This document shows positions 21,428 through 31,890 of a DNA stretch of 64,000 bases, one piece after another. The notes under the pieces were generated by a model, which saw nothing but the letters and a program-made list of their open reading frames with translations, ran no database searches and was not told the origin of the DNA. The number at the start of each line of letters is the position of its first letter. Position 1 is the stretch's first letter. A program made the translations under genes and the position numbers. Source of the stretch: Alopecurus myosuroides (taxonomy: Eukaryota; Streptophyta; Magnoliopsida; Poales; Poaceae); the NCBI GenBank assembly GCA_028641055.1, contig CM054057.1:725085521-725149520 (forward strand), given 5' to 3'.

Positions 21428-24400
21428 CTATTTGTCAGTCATCCCAGTCCCTACGACGACGAACTTTGTCGGATCTTTGGGATCTAGGATTACCTGTCTT
21501 GTATTCTCGGACGCCTTGAACCTGTCTGTTGGCTTCCGAGTTTCTTTTCCTGCCGGCATTTCTGTCGGCGATACCTCCTTGGCCAATTCCTTCAGTTCTT
21601 CCTTTTCTATGACTCTCTGAGCGCAAAGGGCGTTTTCTTTCTCCAACTCGTTTGCCAGCTTGAAGTCACCAGCTATGGTGATTACTCCTCCTTTGGGTCC
21701 TGGCATCTTCAGCTTGTTATAGATATAACAGGATCTTGCCATGAATATGGCGAAAGCTGGACGTCCGAGTATTGTGTGATACACGCTTTCGAACGGCACT
21801 ACTTCGAAGGATACTTTTTCCGGCCGGAAGTGATCTTTATCTCCGAAGGTGACATCTAGGGAAATTTCTCCTAGGGATCGTGCTTGTCTGCCAGGAACAA
21901 TGCCATGGAAGCGTATGTTGCTGTAATTGAGCTGGGACTCGGAAATCTTCAGATGCTTCAGTGTATCCAGGTACATTATGTTAATGCTGGATCCTCCATC
22001 CATCAGCACTCTTCTTAACCTAGTGTTCTGGACAATAGGGCTTACGACAAGAGCTTGTGTGCCGGTTTCAGGGATATTCCCGGGATGATCAGACTGATCC
22101 CAGGTAATTGGTGTGTTGGAGTACTTCAAGAATTTCGGGGTTGCCGGAACAACCGCGTTTATTTCTCGAAGTGTTCTTTTGGCCACCTTTGCTGACGGAG
22201 TTGCTAGGAATGTTAGCATTGCTTCTCCATCAACTCTCGGGAATTTGGGTTCGCCCTTTCGTTGTTGTTCCTGGATTTTTTCATCAGTGTCCGATTCACT
22301 GTCTTCTTTGTCAGCTTCTGGCTTTTGTTTGGCGGGTTTCCTTTTGGAACCCTTCTCCTTATTTCCGGATCCTGCACTGCCTTTCATGTGCTTATTCAGC
22401 CGGCATTGCGCGTTTTTATGGGTGGGTTTCCCAAATTGTGAATGGTGGACACAGGGTTCCGACTTAATCCTCTCCCACTCCTCTGGAGTGTAGTTGATTG
22501 GATTTGGACCGCGTCCTTTCCACTTATTCCCTTTTTCACTTCCAAAGGCTATGTTGACCTCTTTGGGTTTTGTCGTTGTTTCTGTAGTTCCTTTTTTGTC
22601 AGAACGAGGAGTTTTCTTGGCAAGTATCAGTGATTCAATATTGCCTCCTCTTGCTCTGATGTCGTCTTCGGCTGCAGCGTGTTCGTTGGCGGTTGTAAGC
22701 ATAGATCCGAGATCTTTGTGCTGTTTGGAACCAACCATGAACGGTACAAGTCCGGGTTTTAGGCCATTGACGAAAGCCTGCATTGCTTGTACGTCAGTTA
22801 CTCCAGAACAACTATTCTTCATTGTCGTCCATCTGGAGATGAAATCCACGTATGGTTCATCCTCAAATTGGGTGCAACGGTTCAGCTGGTTGATGCTATT
22901 CGGGCGTTTGTACGTTCCCCGGAAATGCTGAGTAAATACTCTAGCCATATCATCCCAGCTGTCGACAGTTGTTGATGGTAATCCATTAATCCAATCCCTG
23001 GCTCCGTCCAGTAACATTAGGGGAAGAAACTTGACAGCTTCCAGGTCTGTCCCATTGTTGATCTGGACGACTGTATAGTAGTCTGAGAGCCAGGTGTCCG
23101 GGTTCGTGCTGCCGGTGTATTTCTGGTACGTTGGACCGACCTTGGCAAAGCCAGAATGCAGGGTTATCCTTCGGATCCTTTCAGTGAAACACTTAGGACC
23201 AAAGTATAGATCATCCTTTTCCGCTCTATCAATGTGTGCGGAATATCTTCCGGCTGAATGGACAGAAGGGGATCTACTCCTTTCTTTTCCATTGTTGCGC
23301 GGACGCGCTTTTCCGGGATTGTTTCTATCTCTTCCGTGATCACGCCCTTTTGGATTAGGCGGAGTCCTGCTTCTGTGCCTTTCTTTATCCTTAGGAGGTG
23401 TCCGGGATCTCTCGCGTCTGTGAGGTATATCATATCTTCCGGCTTTCTCAGCTGGGTTTCTCGGAGGTGGCATTGTTTTGCCGTCATTCCGGTATTTTTC
23501 TTCCCGATCGTGGGGTTTATATCCATCTTTCGGGGGATGGGATCCGGTTCTAGACGCTTCGTCCCTATTGTCAGGGTTTTTCTTGTCTTTTCTCGGATCT
23601 TCTTTCTTATCCTTTGAATTGTCTGAATCTCCAGGTCCTTCCGGTCCAGGTGCTCCAGCGGCGCAAGTAGCTGTTTTGCATAGGGCAGAGTTATCATGCA
23701 GTCTTCCTGATCGCTCTTGGCCCCGCTGCTGTTGTTGCAATGCTTTTCCTAGGAAAGCATACACCCCTTCAAGTTTTTCACCATTGGAGTACATGTCATT
23801 GTTCAGGATGGCGAACGCTGCTTCCGCGTTTTCTGCTGCGGTTATATATATTGGTTCGCCTCTGGCATCTTTGCCGTTTACCTGCTTTTGCCAAGATGGG
23901 TTGTGGAACCTTTCTTTTGGCGGCAGTACTTCCGGTCTTACGATTCCGGGTAACCTTGTAGGTTTTAAGGCAGATCTATTCTTTCTCTCGTACTCCTCTA
24001 TTTCTTCCTTCATGACCTTGATGTCATTCTGGGTTTGTTGGAGGTGTTGTCGAGATCTGAGTAGATGTTGTTGTTGCCTTTGGAAAGCTCGTCTCCTGGC
24101 TTCCAGCATCTCAGGGGGTTCATCTGGTCCCACTGGCGTTTGTAACAACTCCTGTTCTTCCTGTTCCGTCATTGGTGGAGCAAGGATTTCTTTAATTTTC
24201 TTCTCCGTAGGCTTTGTTCCGCTAGCATCTCCTACTTCCAGGTTTTCATCAGCTAGATCAGCTGATTTTTTCTTTTGGATTTTGTATTGGAGTTTCTTAG
24301 CAGCACGGTGCTTTTTCTTGGAAGAGGGAGGCTTTTTGACAGGCTCATCTTGTGTCAATTCCTTGACATTAGGAAATACCGGAGAAGTTTCTCCGTCTTC

Positions 24401-25144
24401 TCTCTCTTCCTCTGGCGGAGGAGTTTTGGGGCTTTCCTGGCTGTCGGCATCCGCGGTTTCAGCTGGTTTTGCCATTAGCACTTCGTGGAATCCCTCTTGA
24501 AGAGATTTTACCTTTCTTTCGAAGGCATCCTCATCCTCATCTTCGGAGTCGAAATTATCCAATCCGGTTTCCGACTCTAATCTCGCCTCAATGGCGGCTA
24601 GTAAGGACTCGGCTTCCGAGTTCATCGTCATGTTGACGGATGTCGGATCTTCCGCCTCTGTGACGGGTGTCGGATCTTCCGTCTCTGTGACGGGTGTGTT
24701 GTTATCTGCCTCTTGCACGGGTTTTCCGTCATCCGTGTTTTCAGCGACTTCGGATTGCACCATGCCGATAAAGTGTGTATCACTTTTTTGTCGATGATCT
24801 GAGCAGAATCCGGTATCATAGTCATCTTCAACTGGGTATAGGGCGGGTGGGGAATACTTGCTTCCACCGCAAAACCCCATTGCTTCTGCAGTTAGTCCGA
24901 TAAAGATGTTAGAAGATCCGATCGGTAACACGCAGGCACTTACCAGGTGGTTCTGCGCCGGTATGTACGATCCGTTGTCGAGGAAGCGCCCGACGTCGTC
25001 GTCGAACTCCAAGCTTCCGACAGTGATTGATCTTCCGATTCCGCCGAGTATCCCAGATCGGAACTTCACGCCTGACGTCGTTTGCCCCACGGTGGGCGCC
25101 AACTGTCGAGACATCGTAGTAGTTTTCATAGACGGGGGTGCCAT
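21428..25144 (-). CDS. Tat1 gag-protease polyprotein
   Basis: 1238 codons open from inside the 5' LTR. Approximate residues: acidic N-terminus with a 9-residue repeat (TPVTETEDP-type) near 150-170; coiled coil near 350-400 (QRQQQHLLRSRQHL); Arg/Ser/Pro-rich basic stretch near 560-640; gag core near 650-850 (FTERIRRITL, NPDTWLSDYY, FTQHFRGTY); zinc-knuckle-like CX2HX7HX4C near 895-912; retropepsin near 1046-1160 with DGGS at 1049-1052 and ILGRPAF downstream. Gag packages element RNA and the protease cuts the polyprotein. The frame is intact up to TAG at 21428-21430, beyond which RT continues in the same frame. The true start is uncertain because the first ATG lies in the LTR. Confidence 0.9.
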   Translation of the reverse strand: MAPPSMKTTTMSRQLAPTVGQTTSGVKFRSGILGGIGRSITVGSLEFDDDVGRFLDNGSYIPAQNHLVSACVLPIGSSNIFIGLTAEAMGFCGGSKYSPPALYPVEDDYDTGFCSDHRQKSDTHFIGMVQSEVAENTDDGKPVQEADNNTPVTETEDPTPVTEAEDPTSVNMTMNSEAESLLAAIEARLESETGLDNFDSEDEDEDAFERKVKSLQEGFHEVLMAKPAETADADSQESPKTPPPEEEREDGETSPVFPNVKELTQDEPVKKPPSSKKKHRAAKKLQYKIQKKKSADLADENLEVGDASGTKPTEKKIKEILAPPMTEQEEQELLQTPVGPDEPPEMLEARRRAFQRQQQHLLRSRQHLQQTQNDIKVMKEEIEEYERKNRSALKPTRLPGIVRPEVLPPKERFHNPSWQKQVNGKDARGEPIYITAAENAEAAFAILNNDMYSNGEKLEGVYAFLGKALQQQQRGQERSGRLHDNSALCKTATCAAGAPGPEGPGDSDNSKDKKEDPRKDKKNPDNRDEASRTGSHPPKDGYKPHDREEKYRNDGKTMPPPRNPAEKAGRYDIPHRRERSRTPPKDKERHRSRTPPNPKGRDHGRDRNNPGKARPRNNGKERSRSPSVHSAGRYSAHIDRAEKDDLYFGPKCFTERIRRITLHSGFAKVGPTYQKYTGSTNPDTWLSDYYTVVQINNGTDLEAVKFLPLMLLDGARDWINGLPSTTVDSWDDMARVFTQHFRGTYKRPNSINQLNRCTQFEDEPYVDFISRWTTMKNSCSGVTDVQAMQAFVNGLKPGLVPFMVGSKQHKDLGSMLTTANEHAAAEDDIRARGGNIESLILAKKTPRSDKKGTTETTTKPKEVNIAFGSEKGNKWKGRGPNPINYTPEEWERIKSEPCVHHSQFGKPTHKNAQCRLNKHMKGSAGSGNKEKGSKRKPAKQKPEADKEDSESDTDEKIQEQQRKGEPKFPRVDGEAMLTFLATPSAKVAKRTLREINAVVPATPKFLKYSNTPITWDQSDHPGNIPETGTQALVVSPIVQNTRLRRVLMDGGSSINIMYLDTLKHLKISESQLNYSNIRFHGIVPGRQARSLGEISLDVTFGDKDHFRPEKVSFEVVPFESVYHTILGRPAFAIFMARSCYIYNKLKMPGPKGGVITIAGDFKLANELEKENALCAQRVIEKEELKELAKEVSPTEMPAGKETRKPTDRFKASENTRQVILDPKDPTKFVVVGTGMTDK
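25084..25101 (-). other. Tat1 primer binding site
   Basis: On minus, TGGCGCCCACCGTGGGGC begins two bases after the 5' LTR. Many grass gypsy elements have this form. I do not assign the tRNA. Confidence 0.7.
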
Positions 25145-25645
25145 GAGACTACGGTAGAGACGTGGGGTAACGGGATCGCGTGGTGGACAGTGAACACAGG
25201 GTTTACCCAGGTTCGGTACGTCGCGACAGTACGACGTGCCTACTCCTGCAATCTCACTAATCAGGACTAAAACCTGTGTATAGAATTACAATGTGAGGTT
25301 TAGATTTAGCTATTCGCAGAGGATCAACTTCCCGGCGAGTTAGCCTATAGCTTCTTCTCTGTTCTTTTTTATCTCCCGTCCGGCTTTATATAATAGCCGG
25401 ATTAAGGCTTACAGAATAGGAAACCTAGAAGACTACGGTAACTATAACTTGGAAAGTAAGGAATCCGTCTTCTCCTCCAAGCCGGATCACGTGGGCCGTG
25501 ATCCGGGTCCTTCTAGAATCCGGCTTCTGTGCGTCGGGCTACTGGGCCGCCCAATGGACCATAGCCTACTACCACTTGGGCCACCCTGGTAATCCGGCAC
25601 TTATGACTACCATCTAATATACCCCTATTTGGTATATATCCGACA
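25104..25645 (-). repeat. Tat1 5' LTR
   Basis: 542 bp, TGTCG...CGACA. TATA box on minus: TATATAAAG (plus CTTTATATA 25384-25392). Directly followed by TSD CGGTG (25646-25650). Confidence 0.93.
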
Positions 25646-25756
25646 CGGTGGTTCTCTCGAAGATTCCAGTTTTGTATAGAAGTATTGATATAGAACCGCG
25701 GAAGATTCGATGAGTGCTTTCTCTTTTCTGTTACAACTGTCTCCACTAGTCATCAA

Positions 25757-25778
25757 CCCGTGCATCAGCACGGGCTAG
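25757..25778 (+). other. Internal Helitron-type 3' terminator
   Basis: Perfect hairpin CCCGTGC-ATCA-GCACGGG followed at once by CTAG and then T (25779): the form of a Helitron 3' end. It lies inside the larger Helitron insertion, whose real right end is ~4.2 kb further on, so it may be a bypassed or older terminator. Confidence 0.55.
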
Positions 25779-25779
25779 T

Positions 25780-28440
25780 AAATTTTAAAAGAATACCATA
25801 ACTCTAGATAATTTTAAAATTCATAAAATTTGGACATATATACAATAGAATGCTATTACAATATTATTTTTCAAAACCCAGGTGTAGTTCTCTTTATTCT
25901 TACTTAGTACATATTTAAGTGAGATACATGATTTAGGTAGAACCTCAAGACACTATTAGTAAATACACATCCAAATATTGTTCAATGTTTTCCAACATGT
26001 TTGGTACGAATTATTTTCATGAGACCCTAACTATTGACTACATCAAATACTAATCATGGCTGTTGCACATCTTTATAAACACATAAAGAGGTAGAAGTAT
26101 TTTGATAACATGTATAGTTATTATTACATGGGGTTTCCGCATGTTGGTCTAAATTGATATTTAGACGCGAGAAATCTATTTTTGTGATCTCATATATTTT
26201 GTTTCTCGCCGATAGTTAATCATGTACCACACTAATTAATTTAAACCATGTATCATTGAGAGATAAAAATTTAAGAGGCAGAGAAGGAGAGGATTAATAA
26301 GGTAGAAAAAGTCCAAATATGAGTCTCGTTCGTATCAAACTGAGCCTGTCATAAGTGTTCTATCTTGGTTGTACTGGGTTATTACACCGGAAGAGATCGA
26401 TGCCTCACTATTATCGTATGGTGTTTCTGCTACTGTTTCTCACAAAAGAGATTACCGATGCTAGCAACAGTAGGTCAGGACCAATTATCCCATGCATGTC
26501 TCCGCAAGCACATGTGTGTCCGCGGTATATTATTTTCTGTATTACTAATTATTGACATAGAGGATAGCTAAATATTCTTTGTAGAAATTCTCTTGTGCTA
26601 GAGCTGATGCATTGTCAAGCAACCAAGTAAGAAGGAGCTAGGTAAAACGAAATAAGTTGTTTAGTGTGGAAAAAATAGATGGTAGTGCTTTTTTTTTTTT
26701 ACTGGATGTACAACTGAGTAGCCTAGATAGTTGAGAATTTTATGTGATATTTCCTTGTGCTAGAACCGAAATATATATTGCTGAGCAACCATAAATACGG
26801 TGTCGCTAGCTGAATGAAAATAATTGGAACAGGGTCGAGTAAACATTGGTTGTACAGTACGGGATTTTGTTTTGGCTCTGCAAAGATTCAGATAACTCCC
26901 GTCTTTTTACAAGTTTAATACCTCCCGAGGTCTATTGGTCATGTTGAACCTTCTACTCGAATCTAGTCCTAATGGGATGTACCGTCGATCCTGCTTAATT
27001 GACATTATAAATGAAGATTGGTTAAGTTGGTACGTCCTACCTTAATGGCCGGCCGGAGGCGGCAGCAGATACGTGCGCTGCGGAGACCCTCTCAAATCCA
27101 TCAATCTTCCTTCATAACCATCAGCGATACATTGTGGTGAAGATGCAACATGGTAGGTCCCGCTTTGCCGGCGGGCTACTCGCAACCTCATAAACTTACA
27201 TTAGAGAAGAGAGATCACCTGGTAGTCCATCATTCTGTCTGCATAGGCATCGGCCATGCATGGTGGTGAAGAGGCAGCATACTACTTCCGTCCGGCCGGC
27301 CGCTCGCAGCAGCTTTGCAATCGTAGAAGTACGGTATAGAGATCATCTCAACGATCTGTTTCATCAAAGAAACCACCGCCAGGACTGCCTCTGGCATCTG
27401 CCAGACGGCCAATAGTCTCAGCCCTGGATCGTACTCAGGAAAATGACACAGTTCTGTCGGACGTGAAAAAGTAGCATCTGGTTAATCTCATAACCCTGTA
27501 TGCGTTTAAAAGATTGACTATCTTCTTTTTTTTTTTTTTGAGATGACGTATTGGAGTGCTAGTACCAAGCGATGCACGTGGATATCCAATCGTCCATACA
27601 AAAGGATTCTTCCTGTGCTTATTTAATCTTAACTGTCACGTTGTTTTTCTTTTTTGGCATTAACGCATCGAAGGTACCGATCATGTCAGTCGTGCCATAT
27701 TATGTATCATGTTGTACGTAACATATTTTTACCCTGTTTATCCTAGCCGTAAATCTAACATCTAATGGCTTAATTAATTTTGATGATGTGGATTAATGTG
27801 GTGTCTTTAATGGTGCCTCCAATTAGTAAATATAAGATTGGTTTTGTTCATGACTCTAAAGAAATGATCAGAAGTAGGACTACTTTATGTCTTGATGCAC
27901 TTTCTTCTTTGAAGGTAGAATTGTTCCTTGGGGTAGAAGAGTGGTCAATAGTACCTGCAGGATCAGACACTTAAGTTAATTTGGGATTGTTAACTTGGAC
28001 ACAAGATGTACATTTCATTTTTTTATAAAGGAGATGTACAATTCGTAGACCAGCTGCTCAATATTCTGGTTAGGAAGACTTGTAGAGCTAAATTATCAAC
28101 TGTTGACATCTTTGTTTCCCTTTCTATCGGTATAAGTATTGAGAAGATATGTATCTTTGTTTCCCTGTCTTCCCTTATTTAGACAAAAATTGTCATATTC
28201 GCATACAGTTTGTCACAAAAGAATTAGGTAAGACTGGGAAACAGAAAATGGAGGTACCTACTTAACAGGGTTGAAAATCTTATTATGAAGGCACAGTGAG
28301 GATCTAAATTAAACCAGGGTTGCAAGGAAATGATGATGGTTGACTCGGCACTCTGTTATAGAGAAATGAACAATTGATTCCTTGTTTTTGCCCATCTTTC
28401 CCGCGATTATTGACTTTGATATTCTCATGCTTGTTGTTTA
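25780..28440. mobile_element. Helitron interior, no recognised gene
   Basis: Mostly AT-rich. A GC-richer block at about 27040-27470 contains two related ~120-bp segments (GTGGTGAAGATGCAACAT versus GTGGTGAAGAGGCAGCAT). The 64-codon frame 27780-27974 is not recognised. Poly-T runs lie at ~26690 and ~27523. These may be captured gene pieces, but I cannot name a source. Confidence 0.45.
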
Positions 28441-28497
28441 TCTACAGAATTAAATGCATCCTACCTGATCCACTTGATTTTCTTTTCATATGATATG

Positions 28498-28566
28498 CAG
28501 AACAACTTATGACTCTTCTCAGAATGTAACTGTACTGAAGCAAGATTGTCTCAGAAAACCATACAA
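28498..28566 (+). other. Exon-like segment in Helitron
   Basis: Preceded by GATATGCAG (acceptor-like) and followed by AAAGGTGATG (donor-like). It encodes TTYDSSQNVTVLKQDCLRKP in one frame. Not recognised. Low confidence. Confidence 0.25.
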
Positions 28567-28857
28567 AGGTGATGATATTCTTCTTTGTCTTTCAGACATT
28601 CATAAGAAGAAAAAGGTTATCTTATTACACTTGGTATTTTTGGGGAATATGTGGAAGTATTCTCCAAAATTCTACAGAGGACACACTTTAAAAAGAGTGA
28701 TATTTGTGGAGGTTAATTTTTGCACTCTTAATTTTATCATGTAACCAATAAGATTCAAGTTCCATTTCTCTGTATCAGGTTGTGTGCTAGCACATGCTAA
28801 AATAATGGTGCTAACATAGAGCAAAAGGAATGTTGTAAAGTGTCAGCTTTGCACATA

Positions 28858-29018
28858 CTCCCTCCGTTCCTAAATGTAAGATGTTTTAGCTCTTTTCCAC
28901 ATTCATACATTTCTACATTTATCTAGACAACTTTTAGCGTATATGTTCACTCATATTAGTTTGCATCTAGACATCGTGAGCAATAGCTAGAACATCTTAT
29001 ATTTGGGAACGGAGGGAG
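28858..29018. mobile_element. Stowaway MITE (Tc1/mariner)
   Basis: 161 bp with terminal inverted repeats CTCCCTCCGTTCC / GGAACGGAGGGAG (one mismatch region) and TA duplication at 28856-28857 and 29019-29020. Classic grass Stowaway, non-coding, moved by mariner transposase in trans. Confidence 0.95.
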
Positions 29019-29020
29019 TA

Positions 29021-29973
29021 CATGACAATATATTTGAAATAATTTTGTTTGAAAACATTTTTCATTACCAGTTTTGGTTCTAGATATTGGCCGAATGACG
29101 TTTTTTGCGACACACTTCGGTTTTGAAATATTCTCATGCATATTTGTTTTGATAATTTATCTTAGACTTGACATTTCTCCTGGAGATTGAGATTCCAAGA
29201 ATAAGAACAGTTGGGACATATAAAGGGTTCCTCTACTCGAGTGAACCTATTGAAATTATAAAAGACCCTTTTTCTTAAAACAATTAAAATAAGATTTTTG
29301 TGAAGAATTTCAAACATGCATATGCTATTATGATCCTAGATTTAACATTTACATGTCTACGATTTTATTCAAACCAGTTTATGTACATGTACGAGTTTGC
29401 ACTTGTGATGAAACTGAAAATGTGCTACGATTTCCCAATTCTTTATGCTATTATTAGGTTTGATATGTGGTTTCGGTTGGTATTAAACATGCCAATTCAT
29501 CTCAATTTATCTCATTTGTACGGAGTTAGTGGAGCTCGCTGTGTATGTTTCTTTGATAGTTGCACTGTTATATGCTTTTCCTGTTATAGAAATATATTGT
29601 TTACTAAAATAATAAATGAGAAAACAAACTTTTATGAGGGATTTACCATGCAACATGCACCAAATGGTAACAACTGCCACATAGAGATTGGTGATAGATC
29701 CAACAAACCTTTCCTTTTTCTACAAACACCAATAGTGTCTATGTCTACAACAACTATTCCGGCTAACAGGTTTTAGCGGTGTGTTGACAACAAAATAGAA
29801 TTCCTTTAAAAATTCATGTGGTAGTTCAAGTTGAACCACAAATACCATGAACGATAATTTTTATGATCATTCAGAGACAACCTCCATAACTCACACTTCT
29901 TTCCGAGTTGAAGCATTTCCTGTTCTAAATTTTGTATACTTCCAATATATTTGGTTCCAATTATATTAGACAA
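29021..29973. mobile_element. Helitron interior before its 3' end, no gene seen
   Basis: AT-rich. The 158-codon frame at 29300-29776 has biased, low-complexity composition and no recognisable domain. Confidence 0.4.
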
Positions 29974-30002
29974 CACGTGCATTGCACGTGCACCATTACT
30001 TG
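29974..30002 (+). other. Helitron 3' terminus
   Basis: Hairpin arms CACGTGC (29974-29980) and GCACGTG (29984-29990), then CACCATTA and CTTG, then T at 30003. Position agrees with the point where B1/A2 homology resumes. Confidence 0.65.
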
Positions 30003-30890
30003 TGAAAGTAAAAACAAACTGAAAACAAAAATAAAATACGCTTCAAGTAAAGCACATAAGATGCGACCGAATAAAAATTTAATTTCATTAGAAGTAACCT
30101 GATAATTTGTTGATGAAGAAGGGGATGCCGATGCCCAAGCTTAGATGCTTAAGTCTTCTTGAAATTTGCTGGGATTTACCACCGGGGCATCCCCAAGCTT
30201 AAGCTTTTCACTCTTATTGATCACATCATATCATCCTCCTATCTTGACCCTTGAAAACTTCCTTCACATCAAAATTCTCACAATCTTCATTAGCAACGTT
30301 AGTGCAATCGAAATAATAAACTCACATGGTTCAGTTTCAACACAAGACTAGCAATAAAAAACACATTACATACTGTCACAACTTCTTTTAAAACTATTTT
30401 TCTCAAAAGAACACCAAAATAAATAGATTAAGATGCAAATGCAATAATTGGCAGAAATCTGTCAAAACAGAACAAACGGCAGAGATCGATTTTTTTTAGA
30501 AAATCTTATGTTGCTCAAATAAAAAAGTGGTAAACTAATAAAAGTTTCATATACAACTCAGAATTACGCACAAAAAAGATCATGTCATTTTGTTTTCCGT
30601 GATTTTTAACGGAATTAACAGTGGACAGCAGAAATCTGTTTTCTGCGCAGAAATCCGAAATATAGTGTCAACATTCCACTAGAGGATTTACTTGGCTTAA
30701 GAAAAACACAAAATAAAAGATACAAAGGGGTTGCTAAGGAAATAGAAAACAACCAGGTGCAAAGCACACCAAATAAAAGAAAGGAAATCTGAATGAAAAC
30801 AGAGAAATAAAACGGGTTGTCTCTCGGTAGCGCTTTTCTTTAACTCCTTTCAGCTAGGCCTAAAAGATCAACTCAAGTATTTTCAAGTGA
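30003..30890 (-). mobile_element. B1 internal region, non-coding, shared with A2
   Basis: Read on minus it aligns to A2 35400-36080: the AACCATGTGA, CGATTGCACTAACGTTGC and AAGCTTGGGGATGCC stretches are common. No gene. It ends at the Helitron boundary. Confidence 0.8.
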
Positions 30891-31300
30891 AGAAGCATGA
30901 ACATCAATACCAATAAATCTATTTTTACTCCTCTTACCCTTCTTCTTGGGTTTAGGGAATGTGTGTTCACATGGTGTGAAGGTAAATTTTAATGTACCAT
31001 TCCCCACATCTATTACTGCCCCTAGGAGTTTCATCAAGGACCTTCCAAGCGTAATTCTTCCTTCTCCTACACATTCAATAACAAGATGTTACTTCCCATG
31101 ATTTTTGTAAACACTCCCTCAGCTATCCCAATGGGCAAAATAGTGGTATTATTGATAAGGGGTATTTCTTCTCCCCCTTCAGAAAGTTTCCAAAGATTCA
31201 AAGACTCGTAGATTTTTCTAGGCATGAGAAAAAATTCAGTCATAATATCGCAATGAGCACAAAAAGCTTCATCATTTATAACTATTTTTACTGTGGGGAT
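30890..31300 (-). pseudogene. B1 decayed aspartic protease-like region
   Basis: On minus, broken frames give VKIVINDEAFCAHCDIM...LMPRKIYESLNLW, then GEGRITLGRSLMKLLGAVIDVG. This matches the retropepsin-like tail of gag polyproteins in Triticeae non-autonomous gypsy elements. The catalytic DxG position reads DIM, so it looks inactive. It is separated from gag by a stop and is frameshifted. Confidence 0.55.
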
Positions 31301-31312
31301 CCAGATTGAAGG

Positions 31313-31702
31313 TTAAGAGTTTATTGGCACATAATCATAACGAGCACGAATCTGGTTATAGGCTTCTTTTAAACATGATATATTTGTTTCAAGAGTATTT
31401 AATATAGCCTGAAAACTCACAATGGATGAATCAATTTTACTAGTTGAGCTAAAAGTTGCAATCAAATTTTTTATGGCATTAAGAGCTCGATTCCCATCAC
31501 TATGTAGGAAGTCTCCTCCTACTGCAGAGTCTAAAGCATATCTATAGCAAAGAACAAGACCAAAGTAAAAACTAGTGAGAAATAAATTCAAGGTCATCAT
31601 GGGTTCAGTTTTACTATAGGAATCAAGAATCCTAGACCGAGCTTCCTTGAAACTCTCCTCACTCTCTTGCTTGAAAGTGAAGATTGTTTCTTCCGGTGAC
31701 AT
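31313..31702 (-). CDS. B1 gag-like protein
   Basis: 129 codons from ATG at 31702; the open frame extends upstream to 31915 through the leader and primer binding site region, but MSPEETIFTFKQESEESF looks like the gag start. Motifs WSRI-like EARSRILD, MTLNLFLTSFYFGL, RYALDSAVGGDF and LNTLETN are typical gag core features of these gypsy families. Role: capsid or RNA packaging. It ends early (DYVPINS stop), and the protease-like region follows in broken frames. No pol is present. Confidence 0.65.
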   Translation of the reverse strand: MSPEETIFTFKQESEESFKEARSRILDSYSKTEPMMTLNLFLTSFYFGLVLCYRYALDSAVGGDFLHSDGNRALNAIKNLIATFSSTSKIDSSIVSFQAILNTLETNISCLKEAYNQIRARYDYVPINS

Positions 31703-31860
31703 AGTGACAGAAACAAAACTAGACATAAAAGCAAGCAAATAAGTAACAACTATGAAGTAAACTAATTTTTTGTGTGTTTTCAATACAGAGAATAAAAACA
31801 AGACAATAAACAAAATAAAGAGGTTGAGAGTGAGAGACTCCCCTTGCCAGAAGACTTCCT

Positions 31861-31880
31861 TCTCCCCGACAACGGCGCCA
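31861..31880 (-). other. B1 primer binding site
   Basis: On minus TGGCGCCGTTGTCGGGGAGA, ten bases from the 5' LTR. Same type as A2 (TGGCGCCGTTGCCGGGGA), usually assigned to tRNA-Asp. Confidence 0.75.
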
Positions 31881-31890
31881 TAAAAATCCT

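Larger units (their letters stand above)
7406..25645 (-). mobile_element. Tat1: Tat-lineage Ty3/gypsy retrotransposon with antisense gene
   Basis: Perfect TSD CGGTG (7401-7405 and 25646-25650). LTRs are 7406-7947 and 25104-25645, both exactly 542 bp with TGTCG...CGACA ends. By eye they differ at about 11 sites (10 transitions). On minus: primer binding site at 25084-25101, gag-protease 25144-21428, RT to 20414, polypurine tract at 7948-7960. On plus, between the polypurine tract and the pol end, lies a multi-exon antisense gene (8488-19816). Extra antisense genes near the 3' LTR are known for the Tat lineage. RNase H and integrase are absent. A copia element is nested inside. Confidence 0.93.
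6282..30002 (+). mobile_element. Non-autonomous Helitron, span including nested Tat1
   Basis: The insertion limits come from comparing B1 with its relative A2. The 5' end is TCTCCACTAATATAAAACA after an A (6281). The 3' end has a hairpin, CACGTGC-ATT-GCACGTG (29974-29990), eight bases, then CTTG (29999-30002) before a T (30003). Insertion between A and T without TSD, a TC start and a hairpin near a CTRR-like end are Helitron traits; CTTG departs from CTRR by one base. Without Tat1 it is ~5.5 kb. I see no Rep/helicase, so it is non-autonomous. It contains exon-like fragments and a MITE. Confidence 0.72.

Noticed and set aside
23478..24500. 340-codon plus frame rich in Ser, Phe and Cys
   Set aside because: Antisense shadow of the Tat1 gag frame; composition is explained by the gag codons.
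20414..25144. Endogenous pararetrovirus instead of retrotransposon
   Set aside because: LTR pair, TSD, PBS and polypurine tract show an LTR retrotransposon; no movement or coat protein is present.
29966..29990. Helitron 3' end on the minus strand (hairpin then CTAA before T)
   Set aside because: B1/A2 comparison puts the insertion boundary at 30002/30003, which fits a plus-strand end; no minus-strand start was found to the right.
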